64,000 bases of DNA from CBDCUC01 sp965222485 (GTDB lineage: Bacteria; Pseudomonadota; Alphaproteobacteria; Rhizobiales; Hyphomicrobiaceae), in NCBI GenBank assembly GCA_965222485.1, contig CBDCUC010000039.1, positions 806,001 through 870,000 on the forward strand, in the 5' to 3' direction. Shown here piece by piece: positions 35,848 to 45,571 of the stretch (position 1 is the first letter of the stretch; each line of letters opens with the position of its first letter). A program made the position numbers and the translations under genes. The notes beneath the pieces were generated by a model. The model saw only the letters and a list, made by a program, of their open reading frames with translations. It searched no databases and was not told the DNA's origin.

Positions 35848-36044
35848 TTGGCCCCCTCTCACATCACAGGTGCCCAGGAAAGTCAGTCTGTAGCGGACTT
35901 GTGATCTGCACTGGATATCGCGCGTGTCCACCGCCCTTGCGCCGCCCGTCCTAGCCGCTTACACAAAACCGGCGCATCCGTCGAGTGCGCGGTAGCTTCA
36001 TTTGTGGGCTGCCAAATAGAACATACAAAGATACCAGTCACATC

Positions 36045-37490
36045 ATGTCCGAACTTGCTTTGCCGCTCTTGAAGACCCAAGCCTATGTCGATGGCGCCTG
36101 GGTCGGAGACCCTGTCCATCCCGTACTGAACAAGGCGACCGGCGACACAATTGCCTGCGTACCCGACATGGGCGCGGAAGAAACACGCAAGGCAGTCGAG
36201 GCTGCCAAACGTGCGTTCCCAGCCTGGTCTGGCTTGTTGGCAAAGGAGCGCGCTCTGATCCTGCGCCGCTGGTTTGAGCTCATCATGGAGAATGCCGATG
36301 CGCTCGCACACCTGTTGACATTGGAACAGGGAAAACCACTAGCGGAAGCCAAAGGTGAGATCATATACGGTGCCGGTTTTGTCGAATTTCTGGCCGACCA
36401 GGGCCGGCGGATCCTTGGGGAGGTGATTCCGACACACAAGAAAGACGCCCGCATAGTCATCATCAAGCAACCCATAGGCGTTGTTGCAGCGATTACGCCT
36501 TGGAATTTCCCCAACGCCATGATCACACGCAAGGTCACGCCTGCCTTGACGGTGGGCTGCACAGTTGTCGTGAAACCTGCAGAGGATACGCCACTGTCGG
36601 CTCTAGCGCTCGTTGAGCTCGCAAACAGAGCAGGCGTGCCAAAGGGTGTATTAAACATTGTGACCGCTGCCGACCCAAAACCTGTCGGCGAGGTGCTGAC
36701 CACTCATCCCGCAGTGCGCCTGGTAACATTTACAGGCTCCACCGAGGTCGGCCGCACGCTGATGGCGCAGTCCGCATCAACCGTTAAGAAGGTCAGCCTT
36801 GAGCTTGGAGGCAATGCCCCGTTCATCGTTTTTGACGACGCCGATATGGAACGGGCAATTGATGGGCTCATAGCAAGCAAATACCGCAATGCCGGCCAGA
36901 CCTGCGTCTGCGCGAACAGAATATTCGTACAAAGTTCGATTTACGATGACTTTGCCAACCGGCTAGCAGCCGCGACGAACCGGCTGAAGGTCGGTGTCGG
37001 TACTGAGCCGGGTGTAACCTTCGGCCCGCTCATAAATGCGGCCGCAATCGCAAAGGTCGAAGCGCACGTCGAAGATGCCAAGAACAAGGGCGCAAAAATC
37101 CTGACCGGCGGCCGTCGCCATGCTCTCGGCGGCAACTTCTATGAACCAACGGTTATGACGGGTGCGAACCCCGATATGCTCGCGGCGCAAGAGGAAACGT
37201 TTGGGCCAGTAGCACCGCTCATCAGGTTCGAAAACGAGGATGAGGTCACGAGACTTGCTAACGACACACCATTCGGACTTGCGTCCTACGTCTACACACG
37301 CGACATGGGTCGCGTCTGGCGTATGTCCGAGGCACTGGAGTTTGGGATTGTCGGTGTCAACGAGGGCGTCTTTTCGAGCGAAGTCGCCCCATTTGGCGGT
37401 GTCAAACAGTCCGGCCTCGGCCGTGAAGGCTCTCACCATGGTGTCGAGGAATTTGTAGAAATGAAGTATGTCCTTATGGGCGGGATCTAG
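36045..37490 (+). CDS. gabD: NAD(P)-dependent succinate-semialdehyde dehydrogenase
   Basis: 481 residues from ATG 36045, matching GabD (482). Oxidises succinate semialdehyde to succinate in GABA breakdown. Aldehyde dehydrogenase marks: AAITPWNFPNAMITRK, GSTEVGRTLM for NAD(P), catalytic Glu in LELGGNAPFIVF, nucleophile Cys in NAGQTCVCANRIFVQ, and EETFGPVAPLIRF. The double Cys (CVC) after QT is typical of GabD. A longer frame from 35985 lacks a ribosome site. Divergent from gph. Confidence 0.93.
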   Translation: MSELALPLLKTQAYVDGAWVGDPVHPVLNKATGDTIACVPDMGAEETRKAVEAAKRAFPAWSGLLAKERALILRRWFELIMENADALAHLLTLEQGKPLAEAKGEIIYGAGFVEFLADQGRRILGEVIPTHKKDARIVIIKQPIGVVAAITPWNFPNAMITRKVTPALTVGCTVVVKPAEDTPLSALALVELANRAGVPKGVLNIVTAADPKPVGEVLTTHPAVRLVTFTGSTEVGRTLMAQSASTVKKVSLELGGNAPFIVFDDADMERAIDGLIASKYRNAGQTCVCANRIFVQSSIYDDFANRLAAATNRLKVGVGTEPGVTFGPLINAAAIAKVEAHVEDAKNKGAKILTGGRRHALGGNFYEPTVMTGANPDMLAAQEETFGPVAPLIRFENEDEVTRLANDTPFGLASYVYTRDMGRVWRMSEALEFGIVGVNEGVFSSEVAPFGGVKQSGLGREGSHHGVEEFVEMKYVLMGGI

Positions 37491-37677
37491 CGTCCGTTAG
37501 GCGTGCCCCTTTTTATGTGTGACAAGGTGCAGCTACGCCAAGTTCTTGAAGCGCTGGTGCAAGTGGTCCAAGAAGTTATGTGAGATCGATTGCAGAGTGT
37601 TTTCTTATTGGAGCGCGGTTTGAAGAACGCCGCAGGCTGCCTAGTCAGTGAATACAATCATTTCAGCGGGGGACGCC

Positions 37678-38409
37678 ATGTCGATAGATGAACAAAAACG
37701 GGCTGCAGCGGCACGGGCTCTGGAGTATGTCAAGCCGGGCATGCGTCTCGGGCTTGGTACAGGATCCACCGCAGCACATTTTGTCGATCTTCTTGGTGCG
37801 CGGACAAAAGAAGGACTGGATGTCATTTGCGTCGCCACCTCCGAAGTCACAGAGGCTCAGGCACGCGACTTAGGCATTCGCATGTCTCAGATCGATGCGG
37901 TGCCGCTCCTGGACCTGTGTGTTGACGGCGCCGACGAGATTGATGAGGAGCTGCGTATGATCAAGGGCGGCGGCGGAGCACTGTTGCGCGAAAAAATCGT
38001 CGCCATGGCATCCGAACGCATGATCGCAATCGTCGACGCTTCAAAGCGCGTCGAAACCCTCGGCGCATTCCCCCTACCGGTCGAGGTAGTGAAGTTTGGA
38101 CACGATGTAACCCGTACGATGATCGAGATGATGGGGGCTGACGTGGGCTGCGAGGGCAAAATCACGCTTCGCATCCAGCCGGATGGCAATACGTTTGTGA
38201 CTGATTGCGGCAACTACATTTACGATTGTGCGTTTGGTTCGATCGACGAACCCGAGGCGCTGGATGATGTCCTGCGCATGATTCCCGGTGTTGTCGAGAG
38301 CGGACTTTTTATCGGCGTTGCCGATCTTGCCATTGTCGCCAGCGAAAAGGGTATTGAAGTTCTGGAGGACGACATCGGGCTCTACAATCCCGATCAAGAC
38401 CTAATGTGA
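37678..38409 (+). CDS. rpiA: Ribose-5-phosphate isomerase A
   Basis: 243 residues from ATG 37678, with GGGGGA before it. Interconverts ribose 5-phosphate and ribulose 5-phosphate in the pentose phosphate pathway. Motifs: GLGTGSTAAHFVDLLG, VDGADEIDEELRMIKGGGGA with the catalytic Asp/Glu and Lys, and DLAIVASEKGIEVL. The Gly-rich phosphate loop is intact. Followed by gor after 100 bases, the usual order in this group of bacteria, so probably co-transcribed. Confidence 0.95.
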   Translation: MSIDEQKRAAAARALEYVKPGMRLGLGTGSTAAHFVDLLGARTKEGLDVICVATSEVTEAQARDLGIRMSQIDAVPLLDLCVDGADEIDEELRMIKGGGGALLREKIVAMASERMIAIVDASKRVETLGAFPLPVEVVKFGHDVTRTMIEMMGADVGCEGKITLRIQPDGNTFVTDCGNYIYDCAFGSIDEPEALDDVLRMIPGVVESGLFIGVADLAIVASEKGIEVLEDDIGLYNPDQDLM

Positions 38410-38510
38410 CACCCGCCCGCACGCCGGACCAGCGTCTATCTTAGTGCGTTGGCCTGAGGTCCTGGGCCATCTAACCAACCCAACGTCCAGAGTTTCGCAG
38501 GATTGACCAT

Positions 38511-39884
38511 ATGACCACACCCCACGACTACGACTTGTTCGTAATCGGTGCCGGCTCCGGAGGCGTACGTGCTGCACGCATCGCTGCCGGACACGGCGCG
38601 CGCGTCGCCATTGCCGAGGAAGATCGCTTCGGTGGAACCTGTGTCATCCGCGGCTGCGTGCCCAAAAAGCTCATGGTCTACGCAAGCCGCTTTTCAGATG
38701 ATTTCGTCGATGCTCCCGGCTTCGGTTGGACCGTCGGGCCCGTATCGTTCGATTGGGGGGGCTTGATTGCCGCAAAAGACAAGGAAATAGGCCGCCTAGA
38801 GAACATATACCGCACCAACCTGGAAAAGTCAGGCGTCGAGATCTTTGCCGAGCGCGCAGAACTTGCCGGGACCAATGCAATACGTCTCAAGGCTAGTGGC
38901 CGAACACTAAGCGCTGCAAACATCCTAATTGCAACCGGCGGCTACCCAAACATCGACCGCTCTCTGCCAGGCCACGAGCTTGCCATTACCTCCAACGAGG
39001 TCTTTCATCTCAAACAAATGCCGCAGCGCGTTCTTGTCGTTGGCGGCGGCTACATCGCGGTTGAATTTGCCGGGATCTTTGCAGGTCTGGGCGCCCAAAC
39101 CACACTCGCCTATCGGGGTGAAAAAATTCTGCGTGGTTTCGACGATGATTTGCGTGACGAACTGACCGCTGCCTACGGCGAGCGGGGAGTTGATATCCGC
39201 GTGGGCGTTACAGTTGCAAAGCTTGAAAAAGGCGACCAAGGCATAGCCGTCACTTTGTCAGATGGCCAGAACCTGGTTGTCGATCAGGTCATGTCTGCAA
39301 TTGGGCGTGCCCCAAATACAGGCGGCCTTGGACTGGAGGAGGCTGGCGTTAAGCTCGGTCGCCGCGGCGAAATCATTGTCGATAGCGAGCATCGCTCTTC
39401 TGTACCCAGCATTTTCGCCGTCGGCGATGTGACGGACCGGGTCAACCTGACACCGGTCGCGATACGCGAGGGGCACGCCTTTGCCGATACGCAATTCGGT
39501 CCGGCGCCTGTACCGGTCGATCACGAGACGATCCCAACGGCCGTCTTTTCGACCCCGGAAATCGGAACCGTGGGCCTGACAGAGGCGGAGGCGGCAGAGA
39601 CTTACGGGCAACTCGACATTTACAAGTCGCGCTTTACACCGATGAAGGCGACCATCTCGGGCCGCAATGAAAAGATGTTGATGAAGCTCATTGTCGATGC
39701 GGCATCAGATCGCGTTGTCGGATGTCACATTGTCGGTGAAGACGCAGCCGAGATCGTGCAGATGGCGGCAATCGCGATGAAGATGGGCGCGACAAAGAAA
39801 GACTTCGACGCCACCATGGCGCTCCACCCCAGCGCCGGAGAAGAACTGGTAACCATGCGGCAGAAATTCGTACCCGCGGCCTGA
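38511..39884 (+). CDS. gor: Glutathione-disulfide reductase
   Basis: 457 residues. NADPH- and FAD-dependent enzyme that keeps glutathione reduced. FAD loop DLFVIGAGSGGVRAAR, redox disulfide Cys44 and Cys49 in GGTCVIRGCVPKK, NADPH loop VVGGGYIAVEFAG, and the C-terminal active-site His in ALHPSAGEELVTM. The pattern FGGTCVIRGCVPKKLMVYA is that of plant/bacterial glutathione reductase and not lipoamide dehydrogenase. Located after rpiA and before an SDR gene (62 bases). Confidence 0.95.
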   Translation: MTTPHDYDLFVIGAGSGGVRAARIAAGHGARVAIAEEDRFGGTCVIRGCVPKKLMVYASRFSDDFVDAPGFGWTVGPVSFDWGGLIAAKDKEIGRLENIYRTNLEKSGVEIFAERAELAGTNAIRLKASGRTLSAANILIATGGYPNIDRSLPGHELAITSNEVFHLKQMPQRVLVVGGGYIAVEFAGIFAGLGAQTTLAYRGEKILRGFDDDLRDELTAAYGERGVDIRVGVTVAKLEKGDQGIAVTLSDGQNLVVDQVMSAIGRAPNTGGLGLEEAGVKLGRRGEIIVDSEHRSSVPSIFAVGDVTDRVNLTPVAIREGHAFADTQFGPAPVPVDHETIPTAVFSTPEIGTVGLTEAEAAETYGQLDIYKSRFTPMKATISGRNEKMLMKLIVDAASDRVVGCHIVGEDAAEIVQMAAIAMKMGATKKDFDATMALHPSAGEELVTMRQKFVPAA

Positions 39885-39945
39885 TGCGGCCGGTACACGA
39901 TACCTTCGACTGTGGTGGGCTTGGCAGGATGATGCGGAAAAGGTC

Positions 39946-40701
39946 ATGGCGAGACTCAAGGACAAGATAGCCGTCGTCACCGGGTCGGCCGCCGGCATAG
40001 GCTTGGCGACGGCGACCCTGTTTGCCAGGGAAGGTGCCCGCGTCTACATCGCGGACATTGACGGTAAGGCAGCAGAGGATGCCGCCGCCACATTGAGCCA
40101 GGAAGGCCTATCAGCACACGCAATGGCTGTCGATGTCTCGAAGGGACAGGACGTCACCGCGCTGCTGCGAACGATCGAACGCGAACACAAACGCCTCGAT
40201 GTCCTGGTGAACAACGCTGGCCTTAATGTCCGCTCCGATTTTCGTCACCTGTCGGATGCCGATTGGACCACGATCAGGGAGGTCAACCTCGATGGTGTCG
40301 TGCGTTTGGCACGCGACGCGTTTGACCTGTTACGCGCCGCTCCGACGGGATCGCTGATCAATGTGTCATCGATTATGGGCCGCCGGGGCTTGCGCCAACT
40401 CGCAGGTTACTCGGCGACGAAGGGGGCGGTCACGGCTCTGACGCGGGCCCTGGCTGTCGAATATGCGCCCTTCGGAATTCGCGTAAATTCGCTTGCGCCT
40501 GGTTTCGTCGAAACCGCGCTGACCGAGCGTGTCCTGCGCAACCCGATGATCCAGAAGGCACTATTGGACCAAACGCCCATGGGTCGTTTTGGGACCGGGG
40601 AAGACATCGCGCGTGCCGCACTCTTTTTTGCAAGCGATGACTCCATATACGTCACAGGTGCGGAATTGAGCGTCGATGGCGGGATGTCGGCGGGGCTTTA
40701 A
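39946..40701 (+). CDS. Short-chain dehydrogenase/reductase (classical SDR)
   Basis: 251 residues. NAD(P)-binding GSAAGIGLATA near residue 13, NNAGLNV, catalytic Ser in NVSSIMGRRG, Tyr and Lys in YSATKG, and C-terminal VDGGMSAGL: all elements of a classical SDR are present. An Asp at the end of beta-2 (YIADIDGK) favours NAD over NADP. Substrate unknown. Same strand as gor, close enough to share its transcript. Confidence 0.92.
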   Translation: MARLKDKIAVVTGSAAGIGLATATLFAREGARVYIADIDGKAAEDAAATLSQEGLSAHAMAVDVSKGQDVTALLRTIEREHKRLDVLVNNAGLNVRSDFRHLSDADWTTIREVNLDGVVRLARDAFDLLRAAPTGSLINVSSIMGRRGLRQLAGYSATKGAVTALTRALAVEYAPFGIRVNSLAPGFVETALTERVLRNPMIQKALLDQTPMGRFGTGEDIARAALFFASDDSIYVTGAELSVDGGMSAGL

Positions 40702-40832
40702 AGACGTCGGCATATTCGGCCACATCCGAACTTTGGCCCTGCCAGCCGTTCAGGGTTGGCGTGTCGCGGAGCCGAAACCGTTCGTGCTAAGCGCATCTAT
40801 AGACGCACGTAGATGAAAAGGTTCGCATCACA

Positions 40833-41450
40833 ATGCAGAAGAGGGACTGGTCGTCATATTTCGTTGCGCTGTTTGCGTTCATGGCAAGCGCAACAAGTGC
40901 TGGCCACGCGACAGCAGCGACCTATGTCATCGATCGCGAATACACTGAGGTGCGTGTCAGTTGGGATCACCTGGGTGTCTCGCGACAGGCGGGTCGCTTT
41001 CTCGACGTCATCGGGCGCGTTGAGTTCGATCCCGCTCGCGCAGAGGAGTCATCCGTCGATGTGACCATAAAGGTCGCCAGCTTCTCCAGCGGCATCGAAA
41101 AGCTCGATAAACTTTTGACCAGCACGGCCGATTTTTTCGATCTCACTGTGCATCCTGATATCACCTTCCGCTCCACCTCCGTTGTCATGACAACGGCCAA
41201 AACGGGTAACGTGACAGGCGAACTCACCATAAACGGCATTACCAAGCCAGTGACCTTAAGCGTTGTGTGGAACTATTCCGGTGAGCACCCACTGGCAAAG
41301 GTCAATCCGGTCTATCAGGGTGTGGAAGTGAGCGGGTTTTCGGCACGTGGGCAGATCCTGCGATCTGAGTGGGGTATCGTGCGCTCTTTGCCGCTCATCT
41401 CCGATGAGTTGCGCATCAGTATCGAAACCGAGATGCATCGCGTGCCCTGA
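40833..41450 (+). CDS. YceI-family periplasmic lipid-binding protein
   Basis: 205 residues. Signal peptide at the N-terminus ending near ATAA-TY, then the YceI beta-barrel: YVIDREYTEVRVSWDHLGVS, KLDKLLTSTADFFDLTVHPD and TGELTINGITKPVTLSV. YceI proteins carry polyisoprenoid-like ligands, such as quinones, in the periplasm. Convergent with the YbdK-type gene with only 20 bases between stops. Confidence 0.93.
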   Translation: MQKRDWSSYFVALFAFMASATSAGHATAATYVIDREYTEVRVSWDHLGVSRQAGRFLDVIGRVEFDPARAEESSVDVTIKVASFSSGIEKLDKLLTSTADFFDLTVHPDITFRSTSVVMTTAKTGNVTGELTINGITKPVTLSVVWNYSGEHPLAKVNPVYQGVEVSGFSARGQILRSEWGIVRSLPLISDELRISIETEMHRVP

Positions 41451-41470
41451 CGCGCCCTAACTGCCTGCTC

Positions 41471-42607
41471 TCAACTCAGCCCCATCGTTGTTTCCTCAAC
41501 AAGCTGGTCGACGACAGCATGAAGAGCGGCCTCTTGGTTCGTGCCCTTATCGAGTTCACGTTTCAAAAGTGCGATCTGACGGTTTGCACTTGTTCCGTTC
41601 CTTGCGATTTCAACGACCCGTTCCAGTTCGCGCTGGCAGCCGAGCGCTTCGGCATCCGGCGCCGTGAGCACGATGAGTTCATCGATCAGGTCACGGAACG
41701 GCACCAGCGTGCCTTTGCCGAAATCAAACAGCTTGTCGTCAACACCGTAGCGTTGCGCGCGCCACAGGTTCTCTTCGATCAGGAAGGCGGGATACTCGCG
41801 CCAGCTCTGATTGGACTCGCGCAAGCGGTAAAGCATGCGTGCGCAGCAGACATAAAGTGCGGCGATTGCCAGCGCATCATCAATGCGCGGCGTAACGTCC
41901 GTCACACGCATCTCCAGGGTTGGAAATCGTACTGACGGCCGCAAGTCCCACCACACCTTGCTGCCATCTTCAATCACACCACCATTGACCAGAACATCTA
42001 CGGTCCTCTGAAAAGCACCGAAGCTTGCAAAGCGCTGAGGAAGTCCTGTGCGAGGTAGCTCGTGGAAGATAGCTAGCCGGTAGCTCTTGAGTTCCGTATC
42101 CTCGCCCTGCCAAAACGGAGATGATGTCGAAAGCATCAATAGGTGGGGCAGGAAGTAACGCAGCTGGTTCATCAGATCGACACGCAGTTCCTGGTCCTCA
42201 ATCCCTACGTGTACATGCATGCCGCAGATGGCAAGCCTGCGCCCGACCCCGGCAAAATCCCGCGCTAATGCGAGATACCGCTCCTTGGGCGTTGTCTGCA
42301 GATGAGATTTCTTGGCAAACGGGTGGGTAGAGGACGCGATGGGGGCAAGTCCAAACTGGGCCGCCTTCTCCGCAATGGTTGAGCGCAATCTGCCAAGCTC
42401 GTCGCGGGCTTGATCCCAGCGGGTGCACACCCGGGTCCCAACCTCGATTTGAGACATGAAGAATTCCGGACTGACCTGGCCTTCCAGCGCGTCCGTACAT
42501 GCGCTCATCAGCCCTTCCGGCATGGGGCTGAGCCCTCGCGACTTGGTGTCGACGAGGTGGTATTCTTCTTCGATGCCGAAGGTAAAAGAGGGTTCTTTGA
42601 CCGTCAT
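41471..42607 (-). CDS. Carboxylate-amine ligase, YbdK/GCS2 family
   Basis: 378 residues, the family length. YbdK-like proteins have weak glutamate-cysteine ligase activity. N-terminal FTFGIEEEYHLVD holds the acidic metal-binding residues, followed by HVHVGIEDQELRVDLMNQL with the conserved His pair and LEMRVTDVTPRIDDALAIAAL. There is no gshB neighbour, so a role in glutathione synthesis is possible but unproven; gor nearby makes it plausible. Confidence 0.9.
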   Translation of the reverse strand: MTVKEPSFTFGIEEEYHLVDTKSRGLSPMPEGLMSACTDALEGQVSPEFFMSQIEVGTRVCTRWDQARDELGRLRSTIAEKAAQFGLAPIASSTHPFAKKSHLQTTPKERYLALARDFAGVGRRLAICGMHVHVGIEDQELRVDLMNQLRYFLPHLLMLSTSSPFWQGEDTELKSYRLAIFHELPRTGLPQRFASFGAFQRTVDVLVNGGVIEDGSKVWWDLRPSVRFPTLEMRVTDVTPRIDDALAIAALYVCCARMLYRLRESNQSWREYPAFLIEENLWRAQRYGVDDKLFDFGKGTLVPFRDLIDELIVLTAPDAEALGCQRELERVVEIARNGTSANRQIALLKRELDKGTNQEAALHAVVDQLVEETTMGLS

Positions 42608-42992
42608 TATGCCCCACGCCAGTGACTGCTCTACCGTCGCTCGGACTTAAGCTGGCACAGCGTGCGTTCCGATACCAGCGTTTGGCCGCATTGGGAGGTA
42701 AAGAAGCACCGATGCCCGGTGACCAAGATCAGCTGCCGCGCTAGCCATGCCCAGCGCCCTACCACCGCGCCAAGGCTGTCTGCTGGGCCGGGACATGAGC
42801 GAATGGCTGGCATCCGGTCGATTGATGCCCTATAAGCCGGTCGAAACCGGGCTGTACCTGACCAGACGCCGCGTAAGAGGCTTGGATCAGCCAAACAGGC
42901 GCAACCATTTATAGAATTGCCGGAATTCCGGCCTACTGACACGTCGACGACGCGCTCCGCGTAAAAAAGACAAAAGATGGAGACGACAGACC
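42608..42992. other. Intergenic region with a 14-bp palindrome before DAHP synthase
   Basis: 385 bases between the divergent YbdK-type and DAHP synthase genes. A perfect palindrome, GCCGGAATTCCGGC at 42919-42932, lies 60 bases before the DAHP synthase ATG and may be an operator. No gene seen. Confidence 0.5.
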
Positions 42993-44381
42993 ATGGCGGC
43001 CAATTGGACCCGCGATAGCTGGAGATCAAAGCCGATCGTCCAGGTTCCTGATTACCCAGACAAGGCACGGTTGAAGGAGGTCGAGGCAAAGATCGACACC
43101 TTCCCGCCGCTTGTCTACGCAGGCGAGGCACGAGACCTCAAACGGAGCTTGGCCGATGTTGCCCATGGGCGCGGGTTTCTGTTGCAGGGCGGCGATTGCG
43201 CTGAGAGCTTTGCCGAACATGGCGCGGACAATATCCGCGACTTCTTTCAGGTCTTCCTGCAGATGTCTGCCGTCCTCACTTATGCTGGCGGCAGCCCTGT
43301 CGTGAAGGTTGGCCGTATCGCTGGACAGTTCGCCAAACCGCGCTCCTCTCCTGTCGAGAAGCAAGGTGATGTTGAATTGCCCAGCTATCGCGGCGACATC
43401 ATCAACAACACGGAATTCACGCCCGAGTCGCGCATACCCGATCCGAACCGGCTGCTGCAGGCCTACAGACAAGCGGCCGCAACGCTCAATCTGATCCGGT
43501 CATTTGCGCAGGGCGGTTATGCGGACTTGGAGCGCGTGCACAGCTGGAACATGGACTTCGTCAAGGATAGCCCGCAAGGACACCGCTATCAGGAGCTTGC
43601 AGACAACATCGCCCGCACGCTTACTTTCATGCGTTCTTGTGGCATCACTTCGCAAAATACGCCTCAGCTGCGCGCAACGGATTTCTACACGAGCCATGAA
43701 GCGTTGCTACTGGGATACGAGGAGGCATTGACCCGCCGCGATTCCACGAGCGGTGATTGGTACGCCACATCCGGCCACATGCTTTGGATCGGTGATCGCA
43801 CGCGTCAACCCGATCATGCACACATTGAATATTGCCGCGGGATTGAAAATCCTTTGGGCCTGAAGTGCGGTCCGTCCTTGGAGCCCGACGGACTATTGCA
43901 ATTGATCGACCTGCTGAACCCATCAAACGAGCCGGGCCGGTTGACGCTGATCTGCCGGTTTGGGGCGGAAAAGCTGTCTGATCACTTGCCAAAACTCATC
44001 CGTGCGGTTGAACGCGAAGGAAAGGTTGTCGTTTGGTCATGTGATCCTATGCATGGCAACACAATATCGGCTGCGACCGGCTTTAAAACGCGGCCCTTCG
44101 ACCGCATCTTAGGCGAGGTCAAGGCTTTCTTCGACGTACATCAGGCCGAAGGAACGCACGCCGGCGGCATTCATGTGGAAATGACGGGCCAGAACGTTAC
44201 CGAATGTACCGGCGGCGCGCGCGCAATTTCCGAAGCGCAACTGTCCGATCGCTACCACACGCACTGTGATCCACGGCTCAATGCCGATCAGGCGCTTGAA
44301 CTTGCATTCCTGGTGGCGGAACGCATGAAGGAGGAGCAGGACGCACACAACGCTGCCGCATCGGCAAAAGCATCTGCATAA
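42993..44381 (+). CDS. Class II 3-deoxy-D-arabino-heptulosonate 7-phosphate synthase
   Basis: 462 residues. First enzyme of the shikimate pathway, joining PEP and erythrose 4-phosphate. The class II (plant/mycobacterial) type is recognised by WTRDSWRSKPIVQVPDYPD at the start, FLLQGGDCAESFAEH, the metal and substrate residues in KCGPSLEPDGLLQLIDLLNP (split over residues 290-310), WSCDPMHGNTISA and GIHVEMTGQNVTECTGG. It has no fused chorismate mutase. A hairpin with a T-run follows. Confidence 0.96.
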   Translation: MAANWTRDSWRSKPIVQVPDYPDKARLKEVEAKIDTFPPLVYAGEARDLKRSLADVAHGRGFLLQGGDCAESFAEHGADNIRDFFQVFLQMSAVLTYAGGSPVVKVGRIAGQFAKPRSSPVEKQGDVELPSYRGDIINNTEFTPESRIPDPNRLLQAYRQAAATLNLIRSFAQGGYADLERVHSWNMDFVKDSPQGHRYQELADNIARTLTFMRSCGITSQNTPQLRATDFYTSHEALLLGYEEALTRRDSTSGDWYATSGHMLWIGDRTRQPDHAHIEYCRGIENPLGLKCGPSLEPDGLLQLIDLLNPSNEPGRLTLICRFGAEKLSDHLPKLIRAVEREGKVVVWSCDPMHGNTISAATGFKTRPFDRILGEVKAFFDVHQAEGTHAGGIHVEMTGQNVTECTGGARAISEAQLSDRYHTHCDPRLNADQALELAFLVAERMKEEQDAHNAAASAKASA

Positions 44382-44470
44382 ACGGACGGACGCCGGTAGC
44401 GTGAAGGGCTGCGTTGTCAGTCGCACAGGGATGTTCGGACACGGGCCGATCACGGCTGGCGCTGATATGC

Positions 44471-44526
44471 AAAAAAAAGGGCGGCGCCGCCCACCGTTGC
44501 CGCCCGGCATTTTGGGCTTTTTGTTT
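44471..44526 (+). terminator. Terminator after DAHP synthase, possibly bidirectional
   Basis: GCCC/GGGC stem (44502-44517 region) followed by TTTTTTG on the plus strand; on the minus strand GGGCGGC pairs with GCCGCCC and is followed by eight T. Lies 90 bases after the DAHP synthase stop. Confidence 0.7.
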
Positions 44527-44553
44527 CAGTAATTGCCACAGGGGTATCGTTTC

Positions 44554-45477
44554 ATGTCGCAAGCGTCACCGCCGCCTCTTCCCGATCAGCCCTTGGCGTT
44601 TGCCAGCACAGGAAATGCGACACAGCAAACATCCGATGCCGGACAGATGCAGACGGTCTGGCCCATGTCCGTCGACGCATTTCTGAGTGGGCCTTACCTC
44701 AACCGAGCCGATATCGTCCTGACACGTAAACATCGCAGTCTGCGCTCCTGGCTCATCCGTTGGGCCACGCGCGGGTCGTTCTCGCACGCAGCCATGGTCT
44801 TTCTCGTGCCGCACCTGGAGCGGGGCTACGACAATTCGTTTGTCATCGAAAGCGCGTCCAAGGGTGTCGACCTAGCAAACCTAAGACACTACCTCACGGA
44901 CAATCGCTCTGTTGTCGGTATCAAGCGACTGGATCGCGACTGGTTCGATGGCGGCATTCGCATGCGGGTGCGAGGCCGCATGCTCAATTCCATTGAGTCC
45001 AGTTACTCCTACGCCACGGCTTTGACGATCGGCTTTGGCTTTCTGAATCAATTGGCCTTTGGCATGAGCAGCCGCCTGTTTGGCGCACGCAAAGCCATCA
45101 AGACGCGCCGCGAACGCCAACTGCAACCGCCGAACGAGTTCATTTGTTCCGGCCTCGTTCAACTGGGCTATCTTCATACAATTGCTGAAATGATCGGACG
45201 CGGAGAAGTCGCACCACGTTATCTCGCCGACGTCGTCTTCCATCCCGAGCTCACCCGGTTTCTACCTGAGGACTGGGACGCGTTCACGCCCGATGAGCGC
45301 ATAGAGATTGTTTGGGAGTTCATCACCGGCTTCCAGGAGATCCTTGAGGCGGTCACGCCAGAGGATCTGGCGCGCTCAACAAATCTGCGTTGGGTCTACG
45401 TGGTCCGCGCAGGCAAGGTCTACAAGGTGCGCTCCCAGAAGGACGCAGAAGACCTTCTCGCGTGGGAGCCGGAGTGA
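44554..45477 (+). CDS. YiiX/YebB-like permuted papain-fold amidase
   Basis: 307 residues from ATG 44554. The family (peptidase C92, permuted NlpC/P60) hydrolyses amide or ester bonds in lipids or wall fragments. The permuted catalytic set is visible: His78 in GSFSHAAMVF, an acidic residue in VIESASKGVD (Glu99), and the nucleophile Cys198 in PNEFICSGLVQLGYL. Between them is a hydrophobic stretch (154-172) that may bind membrane. Not exported by a normal signal peptide. Stands alone between DAHP synthase and nadE. Confidence 0.82.
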   Translation: MSQASPPPLPDQPLAFASTGNATQQTSDAGQMQTVWPMSVDAFLSGPYLNRADIVLTRKHRSLRSWLIRWATRGSFSHAAMVFLVPHLERGYDNSFVIESASKGVDLANLRHYLTDNRSVVGIKRLDRDWFDGGIRMRVRGRMLNSIESSYSYATALTIGFGFLNQLAFGMSSRLFGARKAIKTRRERQLQPPNEFICSGLVQLGYLHTIAEMIGRGEVAPRYLADVVFHPELTRFLPEDWDAFTPDERIEIVWEFITGFQEILEAVTPEDLARSTNLRWVYVVRAGKVYKVRSQKDAEDLLAWEPE

Positions 45478-45571
45478 CCCCGCCTTAACCGTTTAACTGA
45501 CAAACCGATGTTTTCTGCGCCCGCCTCACAACCGCGTCGCCACGACGCAAATTTTGCGTATAGTGCGCGCC

